This document shows positions 16,474 through 25,179 of a DNA stretch of 64,000 nt, one piece after another. Where the stretch lies: positions 558,001-622,000 of the forward strand of contig JAUVXV010000001.1 in the NCBI GenBank assembly GCA_030603365.1, given 5' to 3'. The position numbers and the translations under genes are program-made. Below the pieces are notes generated by a model. That model searched no databases. It worked only from the letters and a program-made list of their open reading frames with translations, and had not been told where the DNA came from. Positions within the stretch are counted from its first letter, which is position 1. The number at the start of each line of letters is the position of its first letter. The stretch is from Candidatus Heimdallarchaeota archaeon (GTDB lineage Archaea > Asgardarchaeota > Heimdallarchaeia > Heimdallarchaeales > Heimdallarchaeaceae).

Positions 16474-17997
16474 TTACAGCTCCTTAGGACCACGTATGAT
16501 ATCTAAAATCATCTTTTCCATATCTATTGGTTGAAAATCAGAAGCTGCAAGTTTGGCCGCTGAAGAAAGTCTACCTTCAGAAGATGAATGTATCTCAAAA
16601 AGGGTATCACCTTTCTTAAATCGGTCTCCTCTTTTTACCTTCAGATGAACTCCTGCTGTTTTATCTGTGGGAGCTCCTGCTTGTCTAGCTAGAGTGGAAA
16701 TAGCAGCACTATCTACGGCATAAACTACACCATCAGTGTTTGCTGTTATACTTTCAACATAATCTGCTCTTGGTAAATCATCTATTGCAATATTTTCATT
16801 GCCCCCCTGAGCTACAACAATTTCTTTGAATTTAGTAAAAGCTTTTCCACTTCTTAATATCTCTTCAGAGAATTCGAATCCATACCCTCTTGGACACCAA
16901 TTATGGGCTTCAAATATTATGCCTGTGAGTGAAAGAGCTTTTCTCATTAAATCAGCACTACCGGTTTGATCTGTTAATATTTGAAGAACATCTCTTGCTT
17001 CCAAAGCTGGTCCTATCATACTTCCTATAGGTCTATCACCAGGACTTATGATGCAGTCAAGTTTGATTTTCAAAGCATATCCGATAGAGATAAAGAGACT
17101 TCCAAGTTCTTGAGCGTTTTCTCTGTGAACTACCTTTGCTCCTTTGCCGGTAGGAAGATCAATAAGTACGTAGTCAGATCCCGCTGCTATTTTTTTAGAC
17201 AATATGCTTGCAACCATAAACTCCTTAGGATCAATTTTTATTGTTTCTAAAACTGATATGATTTTATCAGAAACATCTGCTAATCCTACAGTTTCACCAC
17301 TTACTATACACCCTCCAGTGGTATCAACAACATTAATCATTTCTTCGAGTTTAAGTTCACATGGCATTAACAGTTCTACAGTATCAATTGTTCCTGCTGG
17401 TGATGTTATAGCTCTTGTTGAAACCTTAGGAACTGTTAAACCTGCAGCTGCTAAAATGGGGACCATAATAGGTGTAATTCTATTCCCTGCAATACCACCA
17501 ATACTGTGTTTATCAACAACTGGTTTTTTCTTTAGATCAATAATAGTAGAATTATTTATAATCGCTTTAGCTACAGATGTAGTTTCTTCAAGAGTCAATC
17601 CTTGAACTTGAAAAAGTGACATTAAAACTGCAATTTGTGTAGGATGCATAAGATTCTTATCTATAGATTCAAAAATTGAATTGATATCGGGTTCCTTTAA
17701 TTGTTCTCCTCTCATTTTCTTATGAATTAAATGAATGATATGTTCATTTGTTAAATCTTTAAGAACAATTTCATCTCCTTTATGCATTCCGTGCTCTTCT
17801 GCTACGATACTTGATATCCCAATAGTATTTTCAGGATATTTATCACTAGTATATACTTTTAAACCAAAATTGAATGGTGAAATTTCTATTAATTGACCTG
17901 GTAGAATTTCATATTTTTGTGCTAAATCATTATTAATAAACATGTATTCTGGCTCTGAGTCTAACATTTTTTCTATTTTTACAACTAATTTTATCAT
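16474..17997 (-). CDS. deoA: AMP phosphorylase
   Basis: 507 residues, the length of archaeal AMP phosphorylase. An N-terminal extension of about 85 residues, absent from bacterial thymidine phosphorylase, precedes the pyrimidine-nucleoside-phosphorylase fold. The phosphate-binding region KHSIGG is at 163-168, followed by RAITSPAGTIDTVE. It cleaves AMP with phosphate to ribose-1,5-bisphosphate and adenine, the first step of the archaeal nucleotide-salvage route to RuBP and type III RuBisCO. Neither the isomerase nor RuBisCO lies in this window. It leads a two-gene unit with Cgi121. Confidence 0.9.
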   Translation of the reverse strand: MIKLVVKIEKMLDSEPEYMFINNDLAQKYEILPGQLIEISPFNFGLKVYTSDKYPENTIGISSIVAEEHGMHKGDEIVLKDLTNEHIIHLIHKKMRGEQLKEPDINSIFESIDKNLMHPTQIAVLMSLFQVQGLTLEETTSVAKAIINNSTIIDLKKKPVVDKHSIGGIAGNRITPIMVPILAAAGLTVPKVSTRAITSPAGTIDTVELLMPCELKLEEMINVVDTTGGCIVSGETVGLADVSDKIISVLETIKIDPKEFMVASILSKKIAAGSDYVLIDLPTGKGAKVVHRENAQELGSLFISIGYALKIKLDCIISPGDRPIGSMIGPALEARDVLQILTDQTGSADLMRKALSLTGIIFEAHNWCPRGYGFEFSEEILRSGKAFTKFKEIVVAQGGNENIAIDDLPRADYVESITANTDGVVYAVDSAAISTLARQAGAPTDKTAGVHLKVKRGDRFKKGDTLFEIHSSSEGRLSSAAKLAASDFQPIDMEKMILDIIRGPKEL

Positions 17998-18146
17998 ATA
18001 ATTACCGCCAGTTGATTTCCATTTCTTTAAACACTAAATGGTTTGGGTTCTATAATAAGCATTGTGAATGAGTAAAAAAATTCTTCTCTTTCCTTTTTCC
18101 TAACTCGTAATAATTATTAATCTCTTCTTCTATAATGTATCTAACA

Positions 18147-18293
18147 ATGAATGGAGAACAAAAATCTCCTCAATCAAAAGATACCGAGGAAGAAAAACCT
18201 TTTAGCTGTAGTGGTTGTGGAAAACCTTTAGGTAGATTGGATGAATACTGCTCTAATTGTGAAAGAATAAATCCAAACTATATTCTTAGATAG
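18147..18293 (+). CDS. 48-residue zinc-ribbon protein
   Basis: A short open frame from ATG 18147 (alternative in-frame ATG 18135) to TAG 18291. It reads as an acidic N-terminus followed by FSCSGCGKPLGRLDEYCSNC, a clean CxxC...CxxC zinc ribbon with 13 residues between the pairs, and then a short tail. It is co-oriented with the next small frame. Such mini-ribbons often bind RNA, DNA or ribosomes, but nothing here says which. The spacing of cysteines supports it being real. Confidence 0.6.
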   Translation: MNGEQKSPQSKDTEEEKPFSCSGCGKPLGRLDEYCSNCERINPNYILR

Positions 18294-18312
18294 AATTGGA
18301 ATAGAAGGAAAA

Positions 18313-18328
18313 CTATTAAATATATTTA
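18313..18328 (+). promoter_or_regulatory. TATA-like promoter of the 57-residue gene
   Basis: ATTAAATATATTTAAC lies about 30-45 bases upstream of ATG 18358, a spacing suited to a leaderless or very short-leader message. Confidence 0.4.
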
Positions 18329-18357
18329 ACAAATTCGTAATAACGTAGGTTTATAAA

Positions 18358-18531
18358 ATGGCTGGTATACCTCTCCCCCCAGGTAAGAAAGGTGAGCAGA
18401 ATGGAAACCCTGATGCTGACTGTGAAAAATATGAGCCAATAATGGGAGACTATTGTAAGTATTATGTTACAATAACAGAGGAATGTATGATAAAATTCAG
18501 CTTATGTAATGGGTATGGTAAATTGAAATAA
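18358..18531 (+). CDS. 57-residue tetra-cysteine protein
   Basis: ATG 18358 to TAA 18529. Four cysteines occur in the contexts DCEKY, YCKYY, ECMIK and LCNGY, spaced 12, 13 and 8 residues apart, after a proline/glycine-rich start (MAGIPLPPGKKG). It could bind a metal or be a small disulfide-linked factor. I recognise no family. A TATA-like element lies at the right distance upstream, and the frame ends just before the converging glutaredoxin-like gene. Confidence 0.45.
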   Translation: MAGIPLPPGKKGEQNGNPDADCEKYEPIMGDYCKYYVTITEECMIKFSLCNGYGKLK

Positions 18532-18550
18532 AAACCTCCCAAATCATTTC

Positions 18551-19384
18551 TTACCTTTTTAGTAACTGATCAAGATCATTACTTATATCCTTAACATTTG
18601 CTACAATTCTATTTTGACCTGTTCCTTTGGTGCCCCCCACATCGATGGTTGCAGATGTTAGAAATAGTGGTTTGAAAAAATCTTTGATCATTAATTTTCC
18701 GTCTCCAAGAAGACAGGAACATGTACCCACATATTTGTCTCCTTCAACTTTCCTAACTCTAAAGAAACTTACGTGATTTGATCTGTCTCTCCAGATAATT
18801 AAATTTGCAGCTAGGATGATATTATCTCGGATGATATGACCTAAAAACACATTAGGATCTAAACCTAACTCGTATAAATCTGAACTTTGACTCTTTTCGA
18901 AATTTGTAAGAACCATCATTTTTGTATTCTTTGCAAGTTGCTCATATCTTTCAATTGGTACTTGTTCAGTTCCTTCTTTTATGATGAAAGTGTAAGATCT
19001 ATCTCGTCGCAAAGTATATGCTGCTTGATATTCTATCATTGCAGAAACTAACTCAATTAACAGAGGTGCTTCCTTTTTACTTAGCTCAAATTTGTCAATA
19101 GATTGTATAGGTATTTTTGACCTAGCTAGAAGACTGCAAATAAGTACTCCTATTAAATCGTGAGAGAGTGATCCTGCGATAATACAACCTGAAGGGAGTA
19201 AAATTGCTGGAAGTTGGTTCAATGGAATTCCCTTTTTCTCTGCGGATTCTCTATTCTTACTTACTTGATGTACAATAACTTTAACTTCCTGTGTCTTAAG
19301 AGCACTAATAACTGCTGTCAAGAACTTCAAAGTAGGTTGACAATGGTCACAATTCTCTTCATGTATGAATATTTCTATTTCCAT
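18551..19384 (-). CDS. Glutaredoxin/thioredoxin-like protein with unknown C-terminal domain
   Basis: 277 residues. The first 90 look like a thioredoxin-fold domain: strand EIFIHE, CxxC motif NCDHCQP (C13, C16), helix, VIVHQVSK, and a cis-proline-like QLPAILLPSG. The remaining 185 residues form another domain with hydrophobic strands (VFLGHII, NIILAANLIIW) and a CSCLLGDGKLM turn that I do not recognise. The fusion suggests a redox switch or delivery of electrons to the C-terminal domain, but that is inference. No signal peptide. Confidence 0.6.
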   Translation of the reverse strand: MEIEIFIHEENCDHCQPTLKFLTAVISALKTQEVKVIVHQVSKNRESAEKKGIPLNQLPAILLPSGCIIAGSLSHDLIGVLICSLLARSKIPIQSIDKFELSKKEAPLLIELVSAMIEYQAAYTLRRDRSYTFIIKEGTEQVPIERYEQLAKNTKMMVLTNFEKSQSSDLYELGLDPNVFLGHIIRDNIILAANLIIWRDRSNHVSFFRVRKVEGDKYVGTCSCLLGDGKLMIKDFFKPLFLTSATIDVGGTKGTGQNRIVANVKDISNDLDQLLKR

Positions 19385-19468
19385 TTTGCTCCAACAACTA
19401 AAACGATTAACGAATGAGTAGCATAATGTTTAGATTAATATAAAGATTTTTGTTCCTTGAAAATCTTT

Positions 19469-20719
19469 TTACTTCCTTTTTAGAATATACCTCTCTAGAT
19501 ATTTTTCTCTTGCTTTGGTAATTGCTTCATATGCTTGCGAAAAACAGTCAAGTCTCCTCTCTGGTATAGGATCCCAGCCTCTACCATCGCTATTTTCTGC
19601 AAGTAATAGGTGTTTCCACATTTCTTCGGTAATATCTGAATCAGGTAAATGTGCAAAATACCATCGAGCTTCCTGGCATAATCTTTCTAATTTTCTATTA
19701 TCTTCATCTTCAGTCCATAAATCTAATCTTCTATTTGGACTCCAACTTCCTGTTTTCATGTAACCTAAGTCTTTTGGTTTATGTTTTTCAAGATATTTCG
19801 CTGGAAGAATCATTTCAAAATTCTTTACTTTCAACATATGTTGTATGAGATTTTTCAAATCTTCTTCAGTTGGTAATCTACCTTCTATAAAACTCCTATA
19901 TCCGAAGAATTCAATATCTGTGCCATATGGAATGACTAAACCTGATGCATCTCTGAATTTTGAAAGCAATCTAGCTACTCTTTTTGGATTAATAAATGGA
20001 AATCCAAGAACACTTGCTGTGGAAAGAATGCTCCAAGATTGAGGAACTTTGACACCTGTAATTGTCCCTTTGACTCCCTTCAACTCGACTAGAGAAAAGT
20101 CTGTTTGTTTGCAGAATTTTGTAATGCCTTTTCTCGCTTTGTTAAATTTATATATCTTCTTGAAAAACCCTTTTGCTTTGAGAAAATCAATAATATAATG
20201 AGTTGCTGAAAAATAAGGCGTATTGTAGGCATTGGCATCATTGAGGAGAGGGTTGCTTAAGTTAAACAATTCCTCATCAATAAACACATATGAAAAATCA
20301 TAAGTTTTGAGGATAGCAGGCAAGAGTGGATCATAAGCAAGTTCTGGTAACCAGAAACCCTTTGGTTTATAATTCATCACTTTTAGAAGTACTTTCTGAT
20401 TAAATTCAATCTGTTTTTTCATATCCTCTATCGGTAAAAGTGGAAATATAGGATGAGAATAACCGCAACCTGTCAATTCAAATTTACCTTCATCTACACC
20501 TAGTTTGAGCAAGTCAATGATTTCAGGATATTCATTGTTGAGAATCTCAAGTGTAACTCCAGTGAAATTAAGAACAACTTCAACTTTAGGCATTTCTAAC
20601 AATGTTGAAATTACTGGAAGGTAGCTATGTTTAACAACTTTAGGAATTTCACTTACTGGAATTTCTGCGTATTGAAGATTTGCATGTAAAACAATTGTTG
20701 AATACACAAAAAGAGACAT
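19469..20719 (-). CDS. Glycoside hydrolase family 57 protein
   Basis: 416 residues from ATG 20719; an in-frame ATG at 20773 would add 18. I prefer 20719 because a TATA-like TTAAATATG lies around 20770-20780 and the family's first motif (LHANLQYAEIP) then falls near the N-terminus. GH57 signatures follow: TGCGYSHPI, the nucleophile motif GFWLPELAYDP (Glu in WLPE), and GTDIEFFGYRS as the probable acid/base region. GH57 enzymes cleave or transfer alpha-glucans or alpha-galactosides with retention. Cytoplasmic, with no signal peptide. It is divergent from galT, hinting at shared hexose metabolism. Confidence 0.85.
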   Translation of the reverse strand: MSLFVYSTIVLHANLQYAEIPVSEIPKVVKHSYLPVISTLLEMPKVEVVLNFTGVTLEILNNEYPEIIDLLKLGVDEGKFELTGCGYSHPIFPLLPIEDMKKQIEFNQKVLLKVMNYKPKGFWLPELAYDPLLPAILKTYDFSYVFIDEELFNLSNPLLNDANAYNTPYFSATHYIIDFLKAKGFFKKIYKFNKARKGITKFCKQTDFSLVELKGVKGTITGVKVPQSWSILSTASVLGFPFINPKRVARLLSKFRDASGLVIPYGTDIEFFGYRSFIEGRLPTEEDLKNLIQHMLKVKNFEMILPAKYLEKHKPKDLGYMKTGSWSPNRRLDLWTEDEDNRKLERLCQEARWYFAHLPDSDITEEMWKHLLLAENSDGRGWDPIPERRLDCFSQAYEAITKAREKYLERYILKRK

Positions 20720-20803
20720 TAAACTATTAATATAAACATTGTGGGAGCAAATAAAGTAGCTAAAATTGAACATATTTAATTTGAAACAAAGTAATCCGAA
20801 GGT

Positions 20804-20813
20804 GTTAAATATA
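20804..20813 (+). promoter_or_regulatory. TATA box of galT
   Basis: GTTAAATATA is centred about 25 bases upstream of ATG 20834, so the transcript should begin at or next to the start codon (leaderless). Confidence 0.5.
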
Positions 20814-20833
20814 AATCCCAGAGATTCCTTTTA

Positions 20834-21796
20834 ATGACCGTTCGAGAAATAAGAAAAAACCCTTTTACAAACGAATGGATAATATATTCAGAATCTAGAC
20901 AAACTAGACCAGATCGTGAAGAAGGATTCTGTCCTCTTTGTACAGGATCCACAGAAGTTCCAAATTTTAGTCAACCTTTAAGGATTCCAAATAAATTTCC
21001 CTCCCTCAGTTCAGATGAAGAACTCAGAAAAAGCAAGAAAGGAGAATTTCAACAGAAGATGAATGGATATGGTACATGTGAATTAGTTGTCTATACTGAC
21101 GTTCATAATGCAAAATTCATTGATTTAACTTTAGATGAGATTATGCTCATTTTTGAGAGATGGATGGAAGCAAGCAAAGAATTTAGTTCGAATAAGAATA
21201 TCAAATATATACTTCCTTTTGAAAATTATGGACCAGAAGTAGGTGCTACTTTGATACATCCCCACGGTCAACTTTATGCATATCCATTTGTTCCTAATTC
21301 AGTCCAAAAAGAACTAGATTCAATATTACAGTATAAGGAGAAGAATAACGCTTGTATGGTTTGTGATTTTATTTCTTCAGAGATACAAGATGAGAAAAGA
21401 ATTATTTTCCAAGACGAGAATATAGTAGTTCTTATTCCCTATTTTGCAAGATATGCTTATGATGTCTTCATCTATCCAAGAAGACATGTTAGTTTTCTTC
21501 ATCAATGTACTAGAATTGAACTTACAAATATGATTTCATGTTTACGCCAATCTATTGTTGCCTTAACTGATGTTTTTCAGAAAGATGTAAGCTATTCACT
21601 CTCTTTACATCAAGCTCCTGTAAATGTTAAAGGTACTTCCTACTATCATCTATACTTCAAAATTCACACACCACAGCGGAATTTAAAGTCACTTAAGTTA
21701 CTAGGAGCAGTAGAAACAAGTACTATGACATACATCAATAGTACTCTACCAGAAACAGCTTCCTCTAATCTTAGAAAATACTTCTCGAACATATGA
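20834..21796 (+). CDS. galT: Galactose-1-phosphate uridylyltransferase
   Basis: 320 residues. N-terminal NPFTNEWIIYSESRQTRP and a CPLC pair (C33, C36) begin the HIT-fold GalT. The active-site motif is HPHGQ at 142-146, whose second His is the uridylylated nucleophile, preceded by ENYGPEVGATL. A second cysteine pair, CMVCDF, is near 178. The enzyme swaps UMP between UDP-glucose and galactose-1-phosphate (Leloir pathway). The C-terminal half carries LHQAPVN and YYHLYFKI as expected. No galK or galE nearby. Divergent from the GH57 gene. Confidence 0.9.
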   Translation: MTVREIRKNPFTNEWIIYSESRQTRPDREEGFCPLCTGSTEVPNFSQPLRIPNKFPSLSSDEELRKSKKGEFQQKMNGYGTCELVVYTDVHNAKFIDLTLDEIMLIFERWMEASKEFSSNKNIKYILPFENYGPEVGATLIHPHGQLYAYPFVPNSVQKELDSILQYKEKNNACMVCDFISSEIQDEKRIIFQDENIVVLIPYFARYAYDVFIYPRRHVSFLHQCTRIELTNMISCLRQSIVALTDVFQKDVSYSLSLHQAPVNVKGTSYYHLYFKIHTPQRNLKSLKLLGAVETSTMTYINSTLPETASSNLRKYFSNI

Positions 21797-21971
21797 AAAA
21801 AATATGCATTAAAACATAAACATCAAGAACCAATATTGCTGATTAGACTAATTACAGTCTCTTAAAGGCTTATAATAAAACTTCTAATTTTCTCGAACTT
21901 CTTAATTAGGCTAGATTCTAAAATAACATTTATAATAAGCCTAGAATATATAAAATAGTAGACAAAATTAT

Positions 21972-21977
21972 GGAGGT
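21972..21977 (+). promoter_or_regulatory. Strong Shine-Dalgarno
   Basis: GGAGGT lies 5 bases before ATG 21983. It is one of the strongest ribosome-binding sites in the window, consistent with an abundant surface protein. TATA-like elements lie at 21929-21938 and 21946-21955. Confidence 0.6.
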
Positions 21978-21982
21978 CTAAA

Positions 21983-24900
21983 ATGAAAAAAAAGGCAATT
22001 ATGGGTTCAGCCTTGTTAGGTTTGACATTTATCCTTCTCACAATGAGTGGATCAATCAGTCAAGTGAGTATTAATTACATAAATAATGCCCTTGATGCAC
22101 CAACACTGAACCCAGTGTTTGTAGAAGAAATGCGAATAATCGCAGCTATAGATTCTGCAGCAGTAGTGGAATTAGATCTTGTAGGTGGAGCTATACCTGA
22201 AATATCTTCGAATCCGTTATTTGCTGATGTTATGAGTTGGGGTCTTATTGCTTCTGATCAGGCTAATTTCGCGGATTATGTTCTGAGAAGACCATTCAAG
22301 GCACCAGATAATGCTACACTATTACTAGAAATGAGTGGAACACTTACTCCTGAAGAAAGTCTAGTACAAGCTGTTAAAGTAGCTTTATTGTTTGACTCTG
22401 TTTATGAACTCAATCTAATGTGGACTAGAGCTGAAGCTCTTCCAAGTGGTGGTTACTTATACTATTTCACTGGAGGAATGGGCTTAAGCATCTTTACAAC
22501 CCTAATAACTGATATTCAAACAGATATTGGTAGTGGTTTTGCTACTGTACTAGATTCCGTAGATATTAATGCTTCTCCTGTAAAATGTATCCTAATCGGT
22601 TCATTGGTTACTGAAGACTTGCTAACACCTATTCGTGGTGTATATTATGTAGATACAGATGCCATCACAGGTACAACTGATTTCACATTATCAACAAATA
22701 ATGTTTTTGGTGAAAATCTTGTTCCTAAAATAGGTTTTCCTGTTTATTCTATACTTAAATTCCGATTTCCATATACAATCAATCCTTCAATTATCAGCCC
22801 AATGGCAGATAATTTTGCACCACAAATAACTGGTAAAATGGATTGGAATTTGAATACTCCATGGATGGATGCTAGACCAGGAATGAACTACCAAGTTGTA
22901 TATAATATAAATCATGCTGAATTAGCTTCTTCACCAAGAGTTTCAGTAAATATGGCCTATGATCAAGATATGCTAAATAATGATGGCAGATTGCAGATGG
23001 ATTATGTTGTAACAAATACTGGAACAGAAGCTGCAACTGACATAGATATTAGTTATCCATTAGGACCTGATTTTCTAAACTTCATGGCAACAAAACCAAA
23101 TCTCTTTGTACTTAGAGATGATGTAACAATAAATAAAGGATATTTTAATGTTATTCATGCAACTGTTTTAATGCAGTTTGAAGGAGTTTTATTCCCAGAT
23201 GGAGATTATCCAGATGTGGTATATGAACAAGATTTTCTTATATTAGATGGATGGTATCAGAACAACACAGATATGTCAATGGTTGACATTGATCCATTAA
23301 ATACTGATGTTGTTGTTAAAACTGATTTTACTACCTATGTTATCGTAGAATCAGGAGATGTTATAACTACTGTTACTCTTAGTTCACCACAGGGTGTGCC
23401 TACTTCACTAATAAATCTGTGTAAAGAATATCTAGACCCAATAAAATTACCCCCAGTAAATCCGGTAGATGTATATGATACATTCTTAGCATATTCAGAT
23501 AATCTTGTAATTGCTACACAAGAAACAGGAGAATATTTGTTTGATTTGCTCTATACAGAACAATCTATGTTCGATTCTGATTTAATGGATTTCAGTATCT
23601 CTGTACGAGATGTTGGAATAGTGGGAGACGAAAGTTTCCGTGAAGAAGTTTTCCTGAACACAACCATTCCATTCTTAGATGTTGGAGCATCAGTTAATGT
23701 TAGTTGGGCAATGGATAATATTCCTGCAAAAGACATGCACTTTGGAATGATGGGTTTAGCACCAATAAATGTCGGTGCTTCATATCCTGCACTACAATTA
23801 ACAACACTTGACCGAACAGGTTATGATTTGATGCAGTTCCTATTTGGAGTAGGAGATATGATCACTCCTTACTTGGGAGATAAATTTAGTCGCCCACTAA
23901 GCTACTTTGAACCATGGACAGAAACATGGATATCTGCAGGTGCTAGATTTAGTTATACTGATCCTCAAGGCTTTGAATATTACGGATTTAGCAACGGAAT
24001 TAATTTGCAAATTGCAGATGACGAAGCAGTACTGAATGTTCATGTCTCATTGAATCAAACAGCTTATGAAGTAGGAGATCCTGTAACAGTTTCTTATTAC
24101 ATTCAAAATACTGGCAATTTACCAGCTGAAGATGTTGTATTAGCACTCTTTCATGGACGAATGGGAGCTGATTGGCAAATCGTTGATTCTGAAGTTTTCT
24201 GGGTAGATGAAGTTGGTACAGTTGCAGCAGGCACAACCTATGCAAATGAAGCTAACGTTTTAGCTAACTCTTTCCTAGGTATTCATCCAGTTTATGCTGT
24301 TGTTGCTTTTACTAGTGATAAAGGACAAACTGCTGAGGTGGAAGGTTTTATAGACTTTGCACCAGGGTTGGTTTCAACATTTGATGGCGCAGCAGAGACT
24401 GCTCAAGTGATCCTTTCAAATATGGATTGGGGATTAGTATTACCAAAAACTGAAGATAGAAGACCAGCATTTCCACAACCAATTATTGTAATAGATGTGG
24501 ATGTAAAATTCATTATTCCTGAAGATGCCCCATGGGAACTTTTGCTTACCATAACCATTGCCAATGTAGGTGATGAGAGAACACATATTACCGCTATCCA
24601 ATATTACAACGCTTCTGAAATGCAATTATTACACAAATCTTCAACTCCACAAGGCGTTACACTAAATAGAACTCGTTACGGTATAGGAGTTATACTATTC
24701 CAAGGTATCACATTATTACCAGGAGAATCAGTCGTACTCACAATACAATGGTTGTTCTTAACCAGCCATGGTTGTTACATCCCAGGTATCATTGTAATTT
24801 ATGACAGTAGATACGAGAATGAACTTGGTGATGAAGGCGTTGTAGATACAACTCCTGAAGTCGATGAGCCATTGGTTTATGCAATGAACGGTGCTGCTCA

Positions 24901-25081
24901 AGAAGAGGAGGAATGGGAAGATTATGGACAATCTACTCAAACTGGATCTTCAGCTGGAGCAGATGCTTTTGCAGAAGGAGACTATACTAGAAAACTTGGA
25001 TCAGCTGATGTAATCATCTGGTCATTAAGTGCAATATTTGTAACTGCTCTCGCAACCACATTGAAGTGGAAAAAGAAATAA
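21983..25081 (+). CDS. Large signal-peptide surface protein with CARDB-like domains
   Basis: 1032 residues. N-terminal signal peptide (MKKKAIMGS, then a hydrophobic core). The ectodomain is beta-rich. At least two segments resemble CARDB/DUF11-type adhesion domains: near 345 (VTNTGTEAATDIDISYP) and near 690-720 (VSYYIQNTGNLPAEDVVLALF). A third, near 855, reads TIANVGDERTHITAIQY. An acidic serine/glycine-rich stalk (EEEEWEDYGQSTQTGSSAG) precedes one C-terminal membrane segment and KWKKK. It is probably an S-layer-type or cell-envelope protein, strongly expressed given its GGAGGT site. No enzymatic motif seen. Confidence 0.75.
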   Translation: MKKKAIMGSALLGLTFILLTMSGSISQVSINYINNALDAPTLNPVFVEEMRIIAAIDSAAVVELDLVGGAIPEISSNPLFADVMSWGLIASDQANFADYVLRRPFKAPDNATLLLEMSGTLTPEESLVQAVKVALLFDSVYELNLMWTRAEALPSGGYLYYFTGGMGLSIFTTLITDIQTDIGSGFATVLDSVDINASPVKCILIGSLVTEDLLTPIRGVYYVDTDAITGTTDFTLSTNNVFGENLVPKIGFPVYSILKFRFPYTINPSIISPMADNFAPQITGKMDWNLNTPWMDARPGMNYQVVYNINHAELASSPRVSVNMAYDQDMLNNDGRLQMDYVVTNTGTEAATDIDISYPLGPDFLNFMATKPNLFVLRDDVTINKGYFNVIHATVLMQFEGVLFPDGDYPDVVYEQDFLILDGWYQNNTDMSMVDIDPLNTDVVVKTDFTTYVIVESGDVITTVTLSSPQGVPTSLINLCKEYLDPIKLPPVNPVDVYDTFLAYSDNLVIATQETGEYLFDLLYTEQSMFDSDLMDFSISVRDVGIVGDESFREEVFLNTTIPFLDVGASVNVSWAMDNIPAKDMHFGMMGLAPINVGASYPALQLTTLDRTGYDLMQFLFGVGDMITPYLGDKFSRPLSYFEPWTETWISAGARFSYTDPQGFEYYGFSNGINLQIADDEAVLNVHVSLNQTAYEVGDPVTVSYYIQNTGNLPAEDVVLALFHGRMGADWQIVDSEVFWVDEVGTVAAGTTYANEANVLANSFLGIHPVYAVVAFTSDKGQTAEVEGFIDFAPGLVSTFDGAAETAQVILSNMDWGLVLPKTEDRRPAFPQPIIVIDVDVKFIIPEDAPWELLLTITIANVGDERTHITAIQYYNASEMQLLHKSSTPQGVTLNRTRYGIGVILFQGITLLPGESVVLTIQWLFLTSHGCYIPGIIVIYDSRYENELGDEGVVDTTPEVDEPLVYAMNGAAQEEEEWEDYGQSTQTGSSAGADAFAEGDYTRKLGSADVIIWSLSAIFVTALATTLKWKKK

Positions 25082-25113
25082 TTTTTCTCTTTTTTTTTCT
25101 TTTCCTTATTTAT
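25082..25113 (+). terminator. Pyrimidine-run terminator
   Basis: A T-rich tract with a run of nine T and several shorter runs follows the surface-protein stop, typical of archaeal intrinsic termination. Confidence 0.5.
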
Positions 25114-25136
25114 TTTTGAACATTCGTAATAGCTTG

Positions 25137-25145
25137 TTTTAAATA
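25137..25145 (+). promoter_or_regulatory. TATA box of the Smc-like operon
   Basis: TTTTAAATA followed by GG lies about 40 bases before ATG 25180. The same core occurs before the structured RNA at 62.4 kb. A purine-rich AAAGGGG at 25167-25173 serves as the ribosome-binding site. Confidence 0.5.
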
Positions 25146-25179
25146 GGCATTTGTCGCTAGATTTAGAAAGGGGAACTAG

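Noticed and set aside
21866..21942. Near inverted repeat AGGCTTATAATAA / TTATAATAAGCCT upstream of the surface protein
   Set aside because: Both halves are AT-rich promoter-like sequence, the pairing has a central mismatch, and the 50-base spacing argues against a simple operator.
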